Shown one piece after another: positions 1 to 7,132 of a stretch of 8,480 bases of DNA (positions are counted from its first letter, which is position 1; every line of letters begins with the position of its first letter). The translations under genes and the position numbers were made by a program. The stretch is from Candidatus Nanohaloarchaea archaeon (lineage in GTDB: Archaea; Nanohalarchaeota; Nanosalinia; Nanosalinales; JAHENU01). The notes below the pieces were generated by a model that was not told the origin of the DNA, searched no databases, and was given only the letters and a program-made list of their open reading frames with translations. The stretch is from NCBI GenBank assembly GCA_018609855.1, contig JAHENU010000076.1, positions 1 to 8,480 of the forward strand, given 5' to 3'.

Positions 1-47
1 AGCATTAATCAGTAATTTTAAGTACCTGGTGGCCGTGTAATTGTTTA

Positions 48-59
48 GTGATTTATCAC
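48..59. repeat. 12-base inverted repeat upstream of the dehydrogenase
   Basis: GTGAT-TT-ATCAC is a perfect 5-base inverted repeat around a TT centre, ending 16 bases before the start codon at 76. Its position, over or beside weak AT-rich promoter candidates (TTTAG at 44-48, ATTTATC at 51-57), would suit a dimeric repressor. It is short enough to occur by chance, so an operator role is only an inference. Confidence 0.25.
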
Positions 60-62
60 AGC

Positions 63-67
63 GAGGT
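63..67 (+). promoter_or_regulatory. Shine-Dalgarno site of the dehydrogenase gene
   Basis: GAGGT lies 8 bases before the ATG at 76, a normal spacing. It supports this start and suggests a transcript with a leader. A possible TATA-like stretch, AATTTTAAG at about 14-22, would place transcription initiation near 44. Alternatively the gene is read through from an operon beginning left of the window. Confidence 0.5.
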
Positions 68-75
68 CATAGTAA

Positions 76-1065
76 ATGAGTGATCCGGTCGGCGTTGCCT
101 GGTTTGATGCAACAGAACGAGATCGCACGTATGTTGATAACACTGAGTTGAATGTGACGTTCTTTGCGGAACCACTGTCTCAAGCAACGGTCGAGAAAGC
201 TAATGGATTTGACGTTGTCACCCTCTTTATAACTTCAAAGGTATCAGAAGACGTTATCAGGCAATTAGATGCCTCAGTCATCGTCTGCCGTTCAACGGGG
301 TATGATCATGTTGATGTAGCAGCAGCACATCGCCATAACATCACTGTCTGTCATGTTCCTACCTATGGCATTACAACAGTGGCTGAACATACGTTTGGTC
401 TGTTGTTAACGTTGATGCGGAAAATCTATTATGCCATACGACGGGTGGATACTGGCTCTTTTGATAGAGAGGGGTTGCGAGGATATGGTCTGCATGGTAA
501 GACATTAGGTATTGTTGGAACAGGTAATATCGGCACAGAAGTCATTCGCATTGCCAACGGCTTTTCTATGAATATTATTGCCTATTCAAAACATTTTGAT
601 CAGCACAAGGCACAGAAATTAGGGTTTGAATATGTATCGTTCCAAAGCTTACTGGAGCAGTCCGATGTCATTTCTATTCATAGTCCGCTCACTGAGGAAA
701 CGCACCATATGTTTGACGATGCTGCATTTCAAGCTATGAACGGCACAGTAATTATTAATACAGCCCGCGGCGCAATTATTGATACTGAAGCATTATTGCG
801 TGCATTAGAAAATGGGAATGTGGCTTTGGCTGGGCTTGATGTGTTAGAGGAGGAATGTTATTTATCTGATGACATTGCCTATATTGAGCAACTTGACCGG
901 GAGTGTGATTTACGGCTCATTTTGGAAGATCATTTGTTGATGCAACGTGACGATGTGCTGATTACACCGCACAATGCCTTTAACAGCGAAGAAGCATTAC
1001 AGCGTATACTAACAACGACGGTAGAAAATATACGGCGACAGACGCATGTTATCTCACAACCCTAA
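76..1065 (+). CDS. D-isomer-specific 2-hydroxyacid dehydrogenase (D-lactate dehydrogenase-like)
   Basis: This is a cytoplasmic NAD(P)-dependent oxidoreductase that interconverts a 2-keto acid and a D-2-hydroxy acid, for example pyruvate and D-lactate. At 329 residues it has the full family length. The N-terminal substrate-binding half includes CRSTGYDHVD (71-80) and VPTYG...TVAEHTFG (94-108). The Rossmann fingerprint GTGNIG is at 148-153. The family's catalytic residues are visible: Arg231 in NTARGAIID, a Glu in the LDVLEEE stretch (Glu258 or a neighbour), and His299 in ITPHNAF. The segment after the second beta strand reads AYSKHFD (169-175), so the Asp usual in NAD-dependent members is Ser171, followed by Lys172; NADPH use is therefore possible. 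The next gene's promoter lies around this gene's stop codon. Exact substrate cannot be told: lactate, glyoxylate and hydroxypyruvate reductases share these motifs. Confidence 0.88.
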   Translation: MSDPVGVAWFDATERDRTYVDNTELNVTFFAEPLSQATVEKANGFDVVTLFITSKVSEDVIRQLDASVIVCRSTGYDHVDVAAAHRHNITVCHVPTYGITTVAEHTFGLLLTLMRKIYYAIRRVDTGSFDREGLRGYGLHGKTLGIVGTGNIGTEVIRIANGFSMNIIAYSKHFDQHKAQKLGFEYVSFQSLLEQSDVISIHSPLTEETHHMFDDAAFQAMNGTVIINTARGAIIDTEALLRALENGNVALAGLDVLEEECYLSDDIAYIEQLDRECDLRLILEDHLLMQRDDVLITPHNAFNSEEALQRILTTTVENIRRQTHVISQP

Positions 1066-1066
1066 T

Positions 1067-1074
1067 TTTATAAA
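1067..1074 (+). promoter_or_regulatory. TATA box of the trehalose synthase gene
   Basis: TTTATAAA is centred 26.5 bases before the ATG at 1097, the distance at which archaeal RNA polymerase normally starts from TATA. Transcription would begin at or next to that ATG, giving a leaderless mRNA. The box lies immediately after the dehydrogenase stop codon. Confidence 0.6.
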
Positions 1075-1096
1075 CTCTCGTTGCCTATACATCGCT

Positions 1097-2308
1097 ATGA
1101 CACAAGAAATTGATGCCTATCGGCCTGTTGTTGGAGATAGAACTGTGTCAACTATCGAAGAAGCCGCCAGTGATGTAGCTGATATGCATATACTTAATAT
1201 TAATTCTACCTATCGTGGTGGCGGTGTAGCTGAGATATTGGACCGACTAGTGCCGCTTATGAACGATATTGGTGTCAAAACAGGATGGCGTGTCTTGCAC
1301 GGATCTCCTGACTTTTTCAAAGTTGTTAAAAAATTCCATAATGCCTTGCAAGGCGATGACATTAATTTTACTAGTATGAAACAACAGGTCTATTTGGAGA
1401 CCAATGAAGCATTTTCTACATACACTCATATTGATCATGATTGTGTTATTGTGCATGATCCACAACCATTGCCCTTAATACAATTTTATGAGAAGGAGCA
1501 GCCGTGGATTTGGCGTTTTCATGGCGATTTTACTCAACCGTATATGCCGGTATGGCAGTATTTAGAACAATTTGTCTCCGAATACAACCGAGCTGTGGTA
1601 ACCATGGACACCTTCAAGCGTGACAGCCTTTCTATCCCGCAAGACACCATTATGCCATCTATAGACCCGGTGTCTCTCAAAAATACAGAACTGGATGAAG
1701 TGACAAAGGACAAATATCTGAAGAAATACGGTATTGATCGTGATAAGCCATTAGTGACGCAAGTGTCTCGATTCGACAAGTGGAAAGATCCAGAAGGTGT
1801 CATCGCTGTATTTGATACAGTTCGGGAAGAGGTAGATTGTCGTTTGGTGTTGTTGGGCTCTATGGCTTTAGATGATCCGCAAGGACCGAAAGTGTATGAG
1901 CGGCTTGTCGAACAGGTTGAGGATCGTGATGACATTATTTTGATTAATGACGAGAATGACATACTCACCAATATTCTACAGCGCGAATCTGCCGTTATTG
2001 TGCAGAAATCTCTTCGTGAAGGCTTTGCACTCACTGTGTCAGAAGCTCTATGGAAACAAACGCCTGTTATTGGCTCACAAGTAGGCGGCATTCCGTTACA
2101 AATTGCTGATGGGGACAATGGCTTCTTAGTGAATCCTCATGATCACGCTGATGTGGCAAAGAAAATTATCTACCTTTTACAAAATCCAGAATTGCGACAA
2201 CAAATGGGAGAAAATGGACAAGAAACGGTACGGCAACACTTTCTGATCACTCGTCAATTACATGACTGGCTCTCGCTGATTCACCAAACGCGGCAACACC
2301 AGTCATAA
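1097..2308 (+). CDS. treT: Trehalose glycosyltransferring synthase (TreT-like GT4 glycosyltransferase)
   Basis: TreT enzymes make trehalose reversibly from NDP-glucose and glucose in the cytoplasm, for osmoprotection or sugar storage. The protein is 403 residues from this start, close to the roughly 410 typical of archaeal TreT. Recognisable family segments are NSTYRGGGVAEIL (36-48, loop that binds the donor), FHNALQG (80-86), VHDPQPLP (119-126), WRFHGDF (139-145), SRFDKWKDPEG (224-234) and the GT4 E-x7-E region REGFALTVSE, with Glu308 and Glu316. VGGIPLQIADGDNGFLV follows. An in-frame ATG at 1046 would add 17 residues and overlap the dehydrogenase by 20 bases. I prefer 1097 because a TATA box sits 26.5 bases upstream and the family N-terminus aligns better. 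The closest alternatives are trehalose phosphorylase-type GT4 proteins, which look similar by eye. The ATPase gene follows after 12 bases, so the two are probably co-transcribed. Confidence 0.82.
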   Translation: MTQEIDAYRPVVGDRTVSTIEEAASDVADMHILNINSTYRGGGVAEILDRLVPLMNDIGVKTGWRVLHGSPDFFKVVKKFHNALQGDDINFTSMKQQVYLETNEAFSTYTHIDHDCVIVHDPQPLPLIQFYEKEQPWIWRFHGDFTQPYMPVWQYLEQFVSEYNRAVVTMDTFKRDSLSIPQDTIMPSIDPVSLKNTELDEVTKDKYLKKYGIDRDKPLVTQVSRFDKWKDPEGVIAVFDTVREEVDCRLVLLGSMALDDPQGPKVYERLVEQVEDRDDIILINDENDILTNILQRESAVIVQKSLREGFALTVSEALWKQTPVIGSQVGGIPLQIADGDNGFLVNPHDHADVAKKIIYLLQNPELRQQMGENGQETVRQHFLITRQLHDWLSLIHQTRQHQS

Positions 2309-2311
2309 CAT

Positions 2312-2317
2312 GGTGAT
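2312..2317 (+). promoter_or_regulatory. Shine-Dalgarno site deciding a GTG start
   Basis: GGTGAT, a common archaeal ribosome-binding sequence, lies 3-4 bases before the GTG at 2321. The spacing is a little short. No ATG near the conserved N-terminus is in frame and no TATA box is seen 25 bases upstream, so translation as a downstream operon gene from GTG is the best reading. Confidence 0.45.
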
Positions 2318-2320
2318 ATT

Positions 2321-4036
2321 GTGAAACATGCAGCTGAGTTGCGATCACGATTACGAGAGATTGATGGCAAAGGCTATGGAGCTTATAAACGTATCCAGGG
2401 CGCATATCAGTTCGAACAATTCCGATTAATTATTGACAAAGTGCAAGGCGATCCTTTTGCTGCTCCCAGTGCCATTCGTATTCGTGTTCCGCAGGATATA
2501 GCTCAATTTCCACAGGATACGTTTCAATCACGCAGCAGATATATTGCCTTGTGCGACTATCTTGCTCGGCAAGTGGGAAGCGCTGCACAGGCTCAGACAC
2601 AAGGTAATCGAGGCTCAGGGAAAAGTGGCCGTATCGCTATAGATCAACCTGGCCAAGAAATATTAGAGCGGACCTGTGTTACTATAGATGCAACAGCTGT
2701 TGAGGCAAGATTGTCAATAGGGTTACCGGCATTTGGGCGAAAAGTGGCTGGCAAACACGCTGATGTTATGTTCTTTAGAGAGTTGCCAGCTATTATTGAG
2801 CAAGCATTGTTGTTTGCGTCTTTGTCTGAACAGGAATTGTACACACATATCACTGTGGCTGAGGATGCAGATGCTGTGCGTGAGCAGTTACGGGAACAGG
2901 GGCTAGTTGCTTTTGTAGCGAACGATGCCGTTTTACCCCGGAGGAGTGGTGTCGATCAACGGCCACTGACCGGATCACATGTTGTTCCCTTTTCCTCACC
3001 AGAGAGTTTGGAAACTACACTCTCTGTACCAAATGCAGGCAATATTACTGGTATGGGTGTTCCGCATGGTGTCAGTGTGATTGTGGGTGGTGGCTACCAC
3101 GGTAAATCAACATTGTTGGAAGCAATTGAATTAGGTGTGTACAACCACATTCCTGGTGATGGGCGAGAGTTCGTTGTGACTGTCCCTACAGCTATGAAAA
3201 TCCGCTCGGAAGATGGGCGTCATATAGAGAAGACAGACATATCACCTTTCATTCAGAACGTTCCTTCTGGTACTGATACACAACAATTTTCCTCCGATAA
3301 CGCTTCTGGCAGCACCTCACAAGCTGCTAACATTGTTGAGGCCGTTGAATTAGGATCTAGTGCGTTGTTAATAGATGAAGATACTTCTGCGACAAATTTT
3401 ATGATAAGGGATCTGCGTATGCAGGCACTAGTGGCGAAAGAAAAAGAACCAATTACGCCATTTCTAGAGAAAGTATCTTCATTGTGTACAGACTGCAATA
3501 TTGCCACTATTATAGTGATGGGTGGGTCTGGCGATTATTTCGACGTGGCAGACCATGTCATTTCTATGAGTGATTATAGGCCATATGATGTCACTAGTAC
3601 CGCTCACACAATTGCTCAACAATATCGATCCGACCGACAGATCGAAGATGAGACAGGTTTTAGCACCATACGACACCGAATACCGTTACCATCTAGCGTT
3701 GATGCACGAAAAGGAAAAAAGCTAAAGGTAAAAGCGCAGGATCGGTCAGCCATTCACTTCGGCCAGTATACTATCGCCGTTACGGCGTTAGAACAGCTAG
3801 CAGATGTCAGTCAAACACGGGCCATCGCTAATGCAATAGTGTATATGCAACAATATATTGACGGTCAGCGGACGATAGCAGACATTCTTGCCCGGGTTGA
3901 GGAAGATATTGCTGCTCATGGCTTAGACATTCTCTCGCCTGGGCTGCCGAACGATTTCGCTCAGTTTCGTATGCAAGAATTAGGTGCAACATTGAATCGG
4001 CTGCGTTCACTGTCAGTGAAGCAAGCGGGACAATAA
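2321..4036 (+). CDS. Predicted ATPase of the ABC class (COG3044 / ABC_ATPase family)
   Basis: This is a soluble ABC-class ATPase with no transmembrane partner next to it; its cellular role is not established. At 571 residues it has normal family length. The N-terminal family block IDGKGYGAYKRIQGAY (14-29) and DKVQGDPFAAPS (39-50) is well conserved. The Walker A loop is GGGYHGKS (256-263). A signature-like Ser/Gly-rich segment, ASGSTSQAANIVEA, spans 328-341. The Walker B strand with catalytic acid, ALLIDEDTSATNFMIRD, spans 348-364. A late conserved GGSGDYFDVADHVISM lies at 401-416. The Walker A to Walker B distance of about 90 residues is typical of ABC domains. Residues 90-104 form a Gln/Gly/Ser-rich loop. 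The gene starts with GTG 12 bases after treT and ends 27 bases from the convergent dsbA-like gene. Confidence 0.88.
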   Translation: MKHAAELRSRLREIDGKGYGAYKRIQGAYQFEQFRLIIDKVQGDPFAAPSAIRIRVPQDIAQFPQDTFQSRSRYIALCDYLARQVGSAAQAQTQGNRGSGKSGRIAIDQPGQEILERTCVTIDATAVEARLSIGLPAFGRKVAGKHADVMFFRELPAIIEQALLFASLSEQELYTHITVAEDADAVREQLREQGLVAFVANDAVLPRRSGVDQRPLTGSHVVPFSSPESLETTLSVPNAGNITGMGVPHGVSVIVGGGYHGKSTLLEAIELGVYNHIPGDGREFVVTVPTAMKIRSEDGRHIEKTDISPFIQNVPSGTDTQQFSSDNASGSTSQAANIVEAVELGSSALLIDEDTSATNFMIRDLRMQALVAKEKEPITPFLEKVSSLCTDCNIATIIVMGGSGDYFDVADHVISMSDYRPYDVTSTAHTIAQQYRSDRQIEDETGFSTIRHRIPLPSSVDARKGKKLKVKAQDRSAIHFGQYTIAVTALEQLADVSQTRAIANAIVYMQQYIDGQRTIADILARVEEDIAAHGLDILSPGLPNDFAQFRMQELGATLNRLRSLSVKQAGQ

Positions 4037-4039
4037 GGT

Positions 4040-4080
4040 AATAAGAAAATGAAAGAGCGGAACTTAGCTATTAAGTTCCG
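4040..4080 (-). terminator. Hairpin plus T-rich tail ending the DsbA-like gene
   Basis: CGGAACTTA (4058-4066) and TAAGTTCCG (4072-4080) form a perfect 9-base-pair stem with a 5-base loop. Read on the minus strand, the stem overlaps the DsbA-like stop codon (4066-4064) and is followed by the pyrimidine/T-rich run CTCTTTCATTTTCTTATT. That orientation fits termination of the minus-strand gene. On the plus strand no T tract follows, so it is not an obvious terminator for the ATPase operon. Confidence 0.6.
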
Positions 4081-4936
4081 ACTCGATGACTTGCTGGAAA
4101 TTCTGATACGGTTGTGCACCAGACAACGTCTGTGAGCCAATGACAAAGAATGGTGTTCCCCTGCCACCTGCATCCTGAGCTGCCTGTTTATCTTGCTGCA
4201 CTTCGTCGCTGAATTTGCCAGAGTCAAGACATTGGTTAAACTGTTCTGTATCTAAACCAATATCGCTTGCCCATTGCTTAAGGCTGCTTTCCGAGAGCTG
4301 GTTCTGGTTTTCGAAGATTGTGTCGTGGTACTCCCAGAACTTTCCTTGTTCTTGAGCGCATTCTGCTGCCTGTGCGGCAATGTTCGCACTCGGATGCAAG
4401 CTCTCAAGTGGAAAATCTCTAAACACTAGTTTGACCTTACCGGTGTCAACGTAATTTTCCTCGATTTGAGACAGTGTATTACTGTAGAAACGGCCACAGA
4501 AGGGACACTCGAAGTCCGAAAATTCGACTATAGTCAGCGGTGCATCTTTTTGCCCTTTGACTGGATCGTCATCTACCAAATTGGCTGCTTGGACATTCGA
4601 ACCTGAATTGCCAGACGGTTGTTGATTATCGTTGGCATTATTGCCAGTATTATCATTGCTCGGTTGTGGGTTGTCTTGGGTGTCTTCGCTAGGGTTTGGG
4701 TTATTATCGTTGTCATTAGCAGGTCCTTCGGCAACAACTTGGCCTGTTCCTGCGGTCGTAAATGACAGGCCGGTCATGGCTGTGAACAGCCCACCAATGA
4801 CAATGCCTGCGAGGAACGTCAGGATGAGCGCTTGCCCTATTCCTAAACTAACTGTCGCCTGATTGCCTTCTTGTTGCGTATGAGCTGTATCAGATTGTGA
4901 TGATGTATTCTCGTTTTCTGCCATAAATTTCACCAT
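4064..4936 (-). CDS. Membrane-anchored DsbA-like thiol:disulfide oxidoreductase
   Basis: The protein is a thioredoxin-fold enzyme of the DsbA/DsbG/BdbD type (COG1651) that oxidises or isomerises cysteines outside the membrane. It has 290 residues from this start. A short polar cytoplasmic tail is followed by one hydrophobic signal-anchor at about 31-57. A low-complexity Asn/Asp/Pro/Ser linker (about 70-118) leads to the catalytic domain. The active site is CPFC (144-147) in VEFSDFECPFCGRFY. The cis-Pro is in GRGTPFFV (Thr261-Pro262). A second cysteine pair, Cys193 and Cys236, probably forms a structural disulfide. An in-frame ATG at 4981 would add 15 basic residues, but the TATA box lies inside that extension, so 4936 is preferred; the ATG at 4924 is a further option. 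The C-terminal part of a VKOR protein, the usual reoxidant of such enzymes, lies about 3.2 kb away. Confidence 0.9.
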   Translation of the reverse strand: MVKFMAENENTSSQSDTAHTQQEGNQATVSLGIGQALILTFLAGIVIGGLFTAMTGLSFTTAGTGQVVAEGPANDNDNNPNPSEDTQDNPQPSNDNTGNNANDNQQPSGNSGSNVQAANLVDDDPVKGQKDAPLTIVEFSDFECPFCGRFYSNTLSQIEENYVDTGKVKLVFRDFPLESLHPSANIAAQAAECAQEQGKFWEYHDTIFENQNQLSESSLKQWASDIGLDTEQFNQCLDSGKFSDEVQQDKQAAQDAGGRGTPFFVIGSQTLSGAQPYQNFQQVIESELNS

Positions 4937-4956
4937 GGAACGCCCGCGGCCTTTCC

Positions 4957-4966
4957 TTTTATATAA
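4957..4966 (-). promoter_or_regulatory. TATA box of the DsbA-like gene
   Basis: On the minus strand this reads TTATATAAAA. The TATATAAA core is centred 25.5 bases upstream of the ATG at 4936, so the mRNA should be leaderless. Between the box and the ATG is a GC-rich stretch (GGCCGCGGGCG) without a plausible ribosome-binding site at the right spacing. Confidence 0.65.
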
Positions 4967-5019
4967 GTAAGGGTAGTGCATGCATGTTTAATTGACTTTT
5001 GTGTGTGTTGCTGACCATC

Positions 5020-5027
5020 TATTTAAG
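5020..5027 (+). promoter_or_regulatory. TATA box of the coiled-coil protein gene
   Basis: TATTTAAG is centred 25.5 bases before the ATG at 5049, again predicting a leaderless start. It lies about 55 bases from the TATA box of the divergent DsbA-like gene, so the two promoters form a compact back-to-back pair. GGAGGG at 5032-5037 is 11 bases from the ATG, somewhat far for a ribosome-binding site. Confidence 0.55.
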
Positions 5028-5048
5028 AATGGAGGGTCCCTATCTGCT

Positions 5049-6218
5049 ATGTTCCGCCGGCTTCGACAGTGGTGGCGATCACCTGAGAAGGTAACGTTGG
5101 ATGTCCAGGAAGCAATATCATATTTTTCCTCACAACTTTCATCTGAGTTAGAGGAAAAGCGTTCAGAGCGTGACACTTTGTGGACACAAGCCGTAACTGA
5201 TATGCACACATTGCAACAAGCATTTCACGATTTACAGTCTTTTGACGAAGAAATGCCGTCTATGTTCTCAGACATCGCCCAGAATGTGGCACAACGCGCT
5301 TCGTATGTGAACGCAATCAATTTTTCTGACGAACAGGCTGTACGACAGTGCCTTGCCACCATCAGTACATTAAAAGAAAAAGAAATACTGGTTTTGAATA
5401 AAATGCAGCCTGGTAAAACAATACTAAAGACTTTTGAGTCGTTGCAGAACACATTTTCTCAGTTAGATGAAATAGATAGTGCTTCTTTGCTGGCAGATTA
5501 TCAGGAGTTACATGAGCTTTTTGAGCAACTGAAAAGTTGCGAACGACAATATTATGAAACAGATCAACAATTAGCTGGGTTAAACATACATACGTTTGAA
5601 CAGAAAAAAGCAGAGCTACAGCGGCAATTGGATGCCATATATGCAAGTGATATGTGGCATCGGAAAAAACAGCTGGATGAACGTATTTCAGAGTTGCAGG
5701 AAAAACGTACGTCACTTGAGCGTAAACTTACTACATCCGTATCTCGAATCGAGCGATGTTTGAAAAAGCTAGCGTATCATGGTGATAAAGAATTACAGAC
5801 GTTCAGCAGTCAATTACGCCAGCATCAATGGGAATATCTTACTGCGCCTTCATTTGTGATTGACAGAGCTACCGAAGAATTACCTGCATTAGTTAATGAA
5901 AAACAACTCGAGCGCTGGTACGCCGTGGTTTCTGTTCTGAAACAGATTCCTGATACATACACGCACATGCAGGACATTGAAGAACAACAGCGGGAATTGA
6001 AACGGGAACGAGATGGGCTTTCAATAGAACACGAAGCGCGTGATATACAGAATGAGTTAGCACAACAAGACAAATATATTGCACAAGTAGATGAACAAGC
6101 AGAACAGTTGCGCACTATACTAAAGACTCTCTCTAATAAACGTGATGGTTACAGGCAACAAATGGAAGCACTCATGAATAAGCATCTGTTTGACCAGTAT
6201 TCACTCGTATTTTCATGA
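5049..6218 (+). CDS. Coiled-coil protein of unknown function
   Basis: I do not recognise this 389-residue protein. It starts with a basic, tryptophan-containing segment, MFRRLRQWWRSPEK, which could sit at a membrane surface. It is otherwise almost entirely helical and rich in Glu, Gln, Lys and Leu. Likely coiled-coil segments are at about 15-60, 125-245 (including FEQKKAELQRQLDAIY and LDERISELQEKRTSLERKL) and 300-375 (IEEQQRELKRERDGL and the following heptads). A less regular stretch at about 250-295 may break the rod. There is no Walker A or B motif, so it is not a complete SMC/Rad50 ATPase, and no signal peptide. It is transcribed divergently from the DsbA-like gene. The reading frame could be extended to a TTG at 4992, but that would contain the TATA box, so 5049 is chosen. 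Confidence 0.75.
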   Translation: MFRRLRQWWRSPEKVTLDVQEAISYFSSQLSSELEEKRSERDTLWTQAVTDMHTLQQAFHDLQSFDEEMPSMFSDIAQNVAQRASYVNAINFSDEQAVRQCLATISTLKEKEILVLNKMQPGKTILKTFESLQNTFSQLDEIDSASLLADYQELHELFEQLKSCERQYYETDQQLAGLNIHTFEQKKAELQRQLDAIYASDMWHRKKQLDERISELQEKRTSLERKLTTSVSRIERCLKKLAYHGDKELQTFSSQLRQHQWEYLTAPSFVIDRATEELPALVNEKQLERWYAVVSVLKQIPDTYTHMQDIEEQQRELKRERDGLSIEHEARDIQNELAQQDKYIAQVDEQAEQLRTILKTLSNKRDGYRQQMEALMNKHLFDQYSLVFS

Positions 6219-6278
6219 TGCTATGCAAATACATATAGTGATGATAGCTTATTTTGCGTGTGATAACTTTTGAATATC

Positions 6279-6286
6279 TTTAAATA
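6279..6286 (+). promoter_or_regulatory. TATA box of the HWHAD protein / CcdA-like operon
   Basis: TTTAAATA is centred 25.5 bases before the ATG at 6308, predicting a leaderless transcript. It lies in the 89-base gap after the coiled-coil gene, which otherwise shows only AT-rich sequence and no clear hairpin. Confidence 0.6.
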
Positions 6287-6307
6287 CTGGTTTTGTGACT
6301 ACAGGGT

Positions 6308-7132
6308 ATGTGGAAGCTTATCTCAACTGTTATAGCTTCGTTTTTAGTAATAATGAGTGTAACTTCACACGCAGATGATCATGGAGGTGCTCCGAAAGAA
6401 CCATGGAAACAACCTGAACTCTTACCTATTGACCCGGTTACTGTGTTATATATTGCTGGCGGTATTACGCTCATTGTTTTACTGGGTTCTCTTCTCTTCC
6501 GCCAACGTTTCGCGGAACAGCATAAATTTGTAGCCTTTCTGTTAGTTGCTATCCCCGTTATTTTAGCAACACTTTATCTTACTGGCGCAACAATATATGA
6601 AAATGCGATCTCCGTAACGAATGGCCCCGTACACTGGCATGCTGACTACCAAGTAAATATTTGTGGGAAGGAAGTTGATATGAAAAACCCACAGGGATTA
6701 AGCAATAAAATTGGCACCGCAGAATTTCACGAACATGATGACAATCGCATTCATGTAGAAGGAACGGTATTGCGATGGGATGATGTGCGATTGGGAACGT
6801 ACTTTTCAGTAATTGGAGGCAGTCTTGAGAATGGAAAAGTAGTATATCCTGGAGTTAACCGCACATATGAAAAGCATAACGGAAATTTATGTAACGGTCA
6901 GCCTGGCTGGCTGGAAGTGTATGTGAATGGCCAACGAATAGAAAACTATTCTGACTATATCCTCTACCCAAGTAGTCAAGTGCCTCCTGGTGATTGTATA
7001 ATTGTGACATTTGATAGTGTCAACCGTTCATCCATAAAAGAGCCAGTGTGTAATACGTGGAAAACACGCGGGTGGTCATACGATAGCTTCGAGCGAAGGC
7101 CTCGGTCAATAGGTGAGATGTCATGGCAGTGA
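6308..7132 (+). CDS. Secreted/membrane protein with a His-rich HWHAD...HxHDxxxIHxE domain, function unknown
   Basis: This 274-residue protein has an N-terminal hydrophobic signal-like segment ending near SHADDH (residues 1-22). Two further membrane segments follow at about 43-63 and 76-95, then an extracytoplasmic domain from about 100. That domain holds HWHAD (109-113) and HEHDDNRIHVE (141-151), giving five histidines plus acidic residues that could bind a metal, then WLEVYVNGQRIENYSDYILY (201-220). I recall similar HWHA / H-x-HD-x-x-IH-x-E modules in uncharacterised proteins of uncultivated bacteria and archaea, but no named function. Four cysteines (119, 195, 230, 248) could form two disulfides. 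There are three N-x-S/T sites (184, 213, 239). It overlaps the CcdA-like gene by 10 bases, so the two are translated together and probably act together. Metal binding and redox roles are inferences. Confidence 0.8.
   Translation: MWKLISTVIASFLVIMSVTSHADDHGGAPKEPWKQPELLPIDPVTVLYIAGGITLIVLLGSLLFRQRFAEQHKFVAFLLVAIPVILATLYLTGATIYENAISVTNGPVHWHADYQVNICGKEVDMKNPQGLSNKIGTAEFHEHDDNRIHVEGTVLRWDDVRLGTYFSVIGGSLENGKVVYPGVNRTYEKHNGNLCNGQPGWLEVYVNGQRIENYSDYILYPSSQVPPGDCIIVTFDSVNRSSIKEPVCNTWKTRGWSYDSFERRPRSIGEMSWQ
7112..7116 (+). promoter_or_regulatory. Ribosome-binding site for the CcdA-like gene inside the upstream gene
   Basis: GGTGA, the archaeal consensus, is 6 bases before the ATG at 7123 and within the last codons of the upstream gene. 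It fixes the start and indicates translation as an internal operon gene. Confidence 0.65.

Noticed and set aside
1046..1096. Longer treT start overlapping the dehydrogenase gene
   Set aside because: The TATA box at 1067-1074 and the family N-terminus favour 1097.
1534..2118. 194-codon minus-strand open frame
   Set aside because: It lies wholly inside treT; its Ser/Thr/Arg-rich translation is typical of an antisense shadow.
4937..4981. N-terminal extension of the DsbA-like protein starting MHYPYLYKRK
   Set aside because: The TATA box TTATATAAAA lies within these codons and is ideally spaced for a start at 4936.
4992..5048. TTG-initiated extension of the coiled-coil protein
   Set aside because: It would contain the TATA box at 5020-5027, and an ATG lies 25.5 bases from the box centre.
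6238..6300. Box C-like GTGATGA suggesting a C/D-box guide RNA in the 6219-6307 gap
   Set aside because: No CTGA box D follows within the expected distance, and the gap is occupied by the next gene's promoter.
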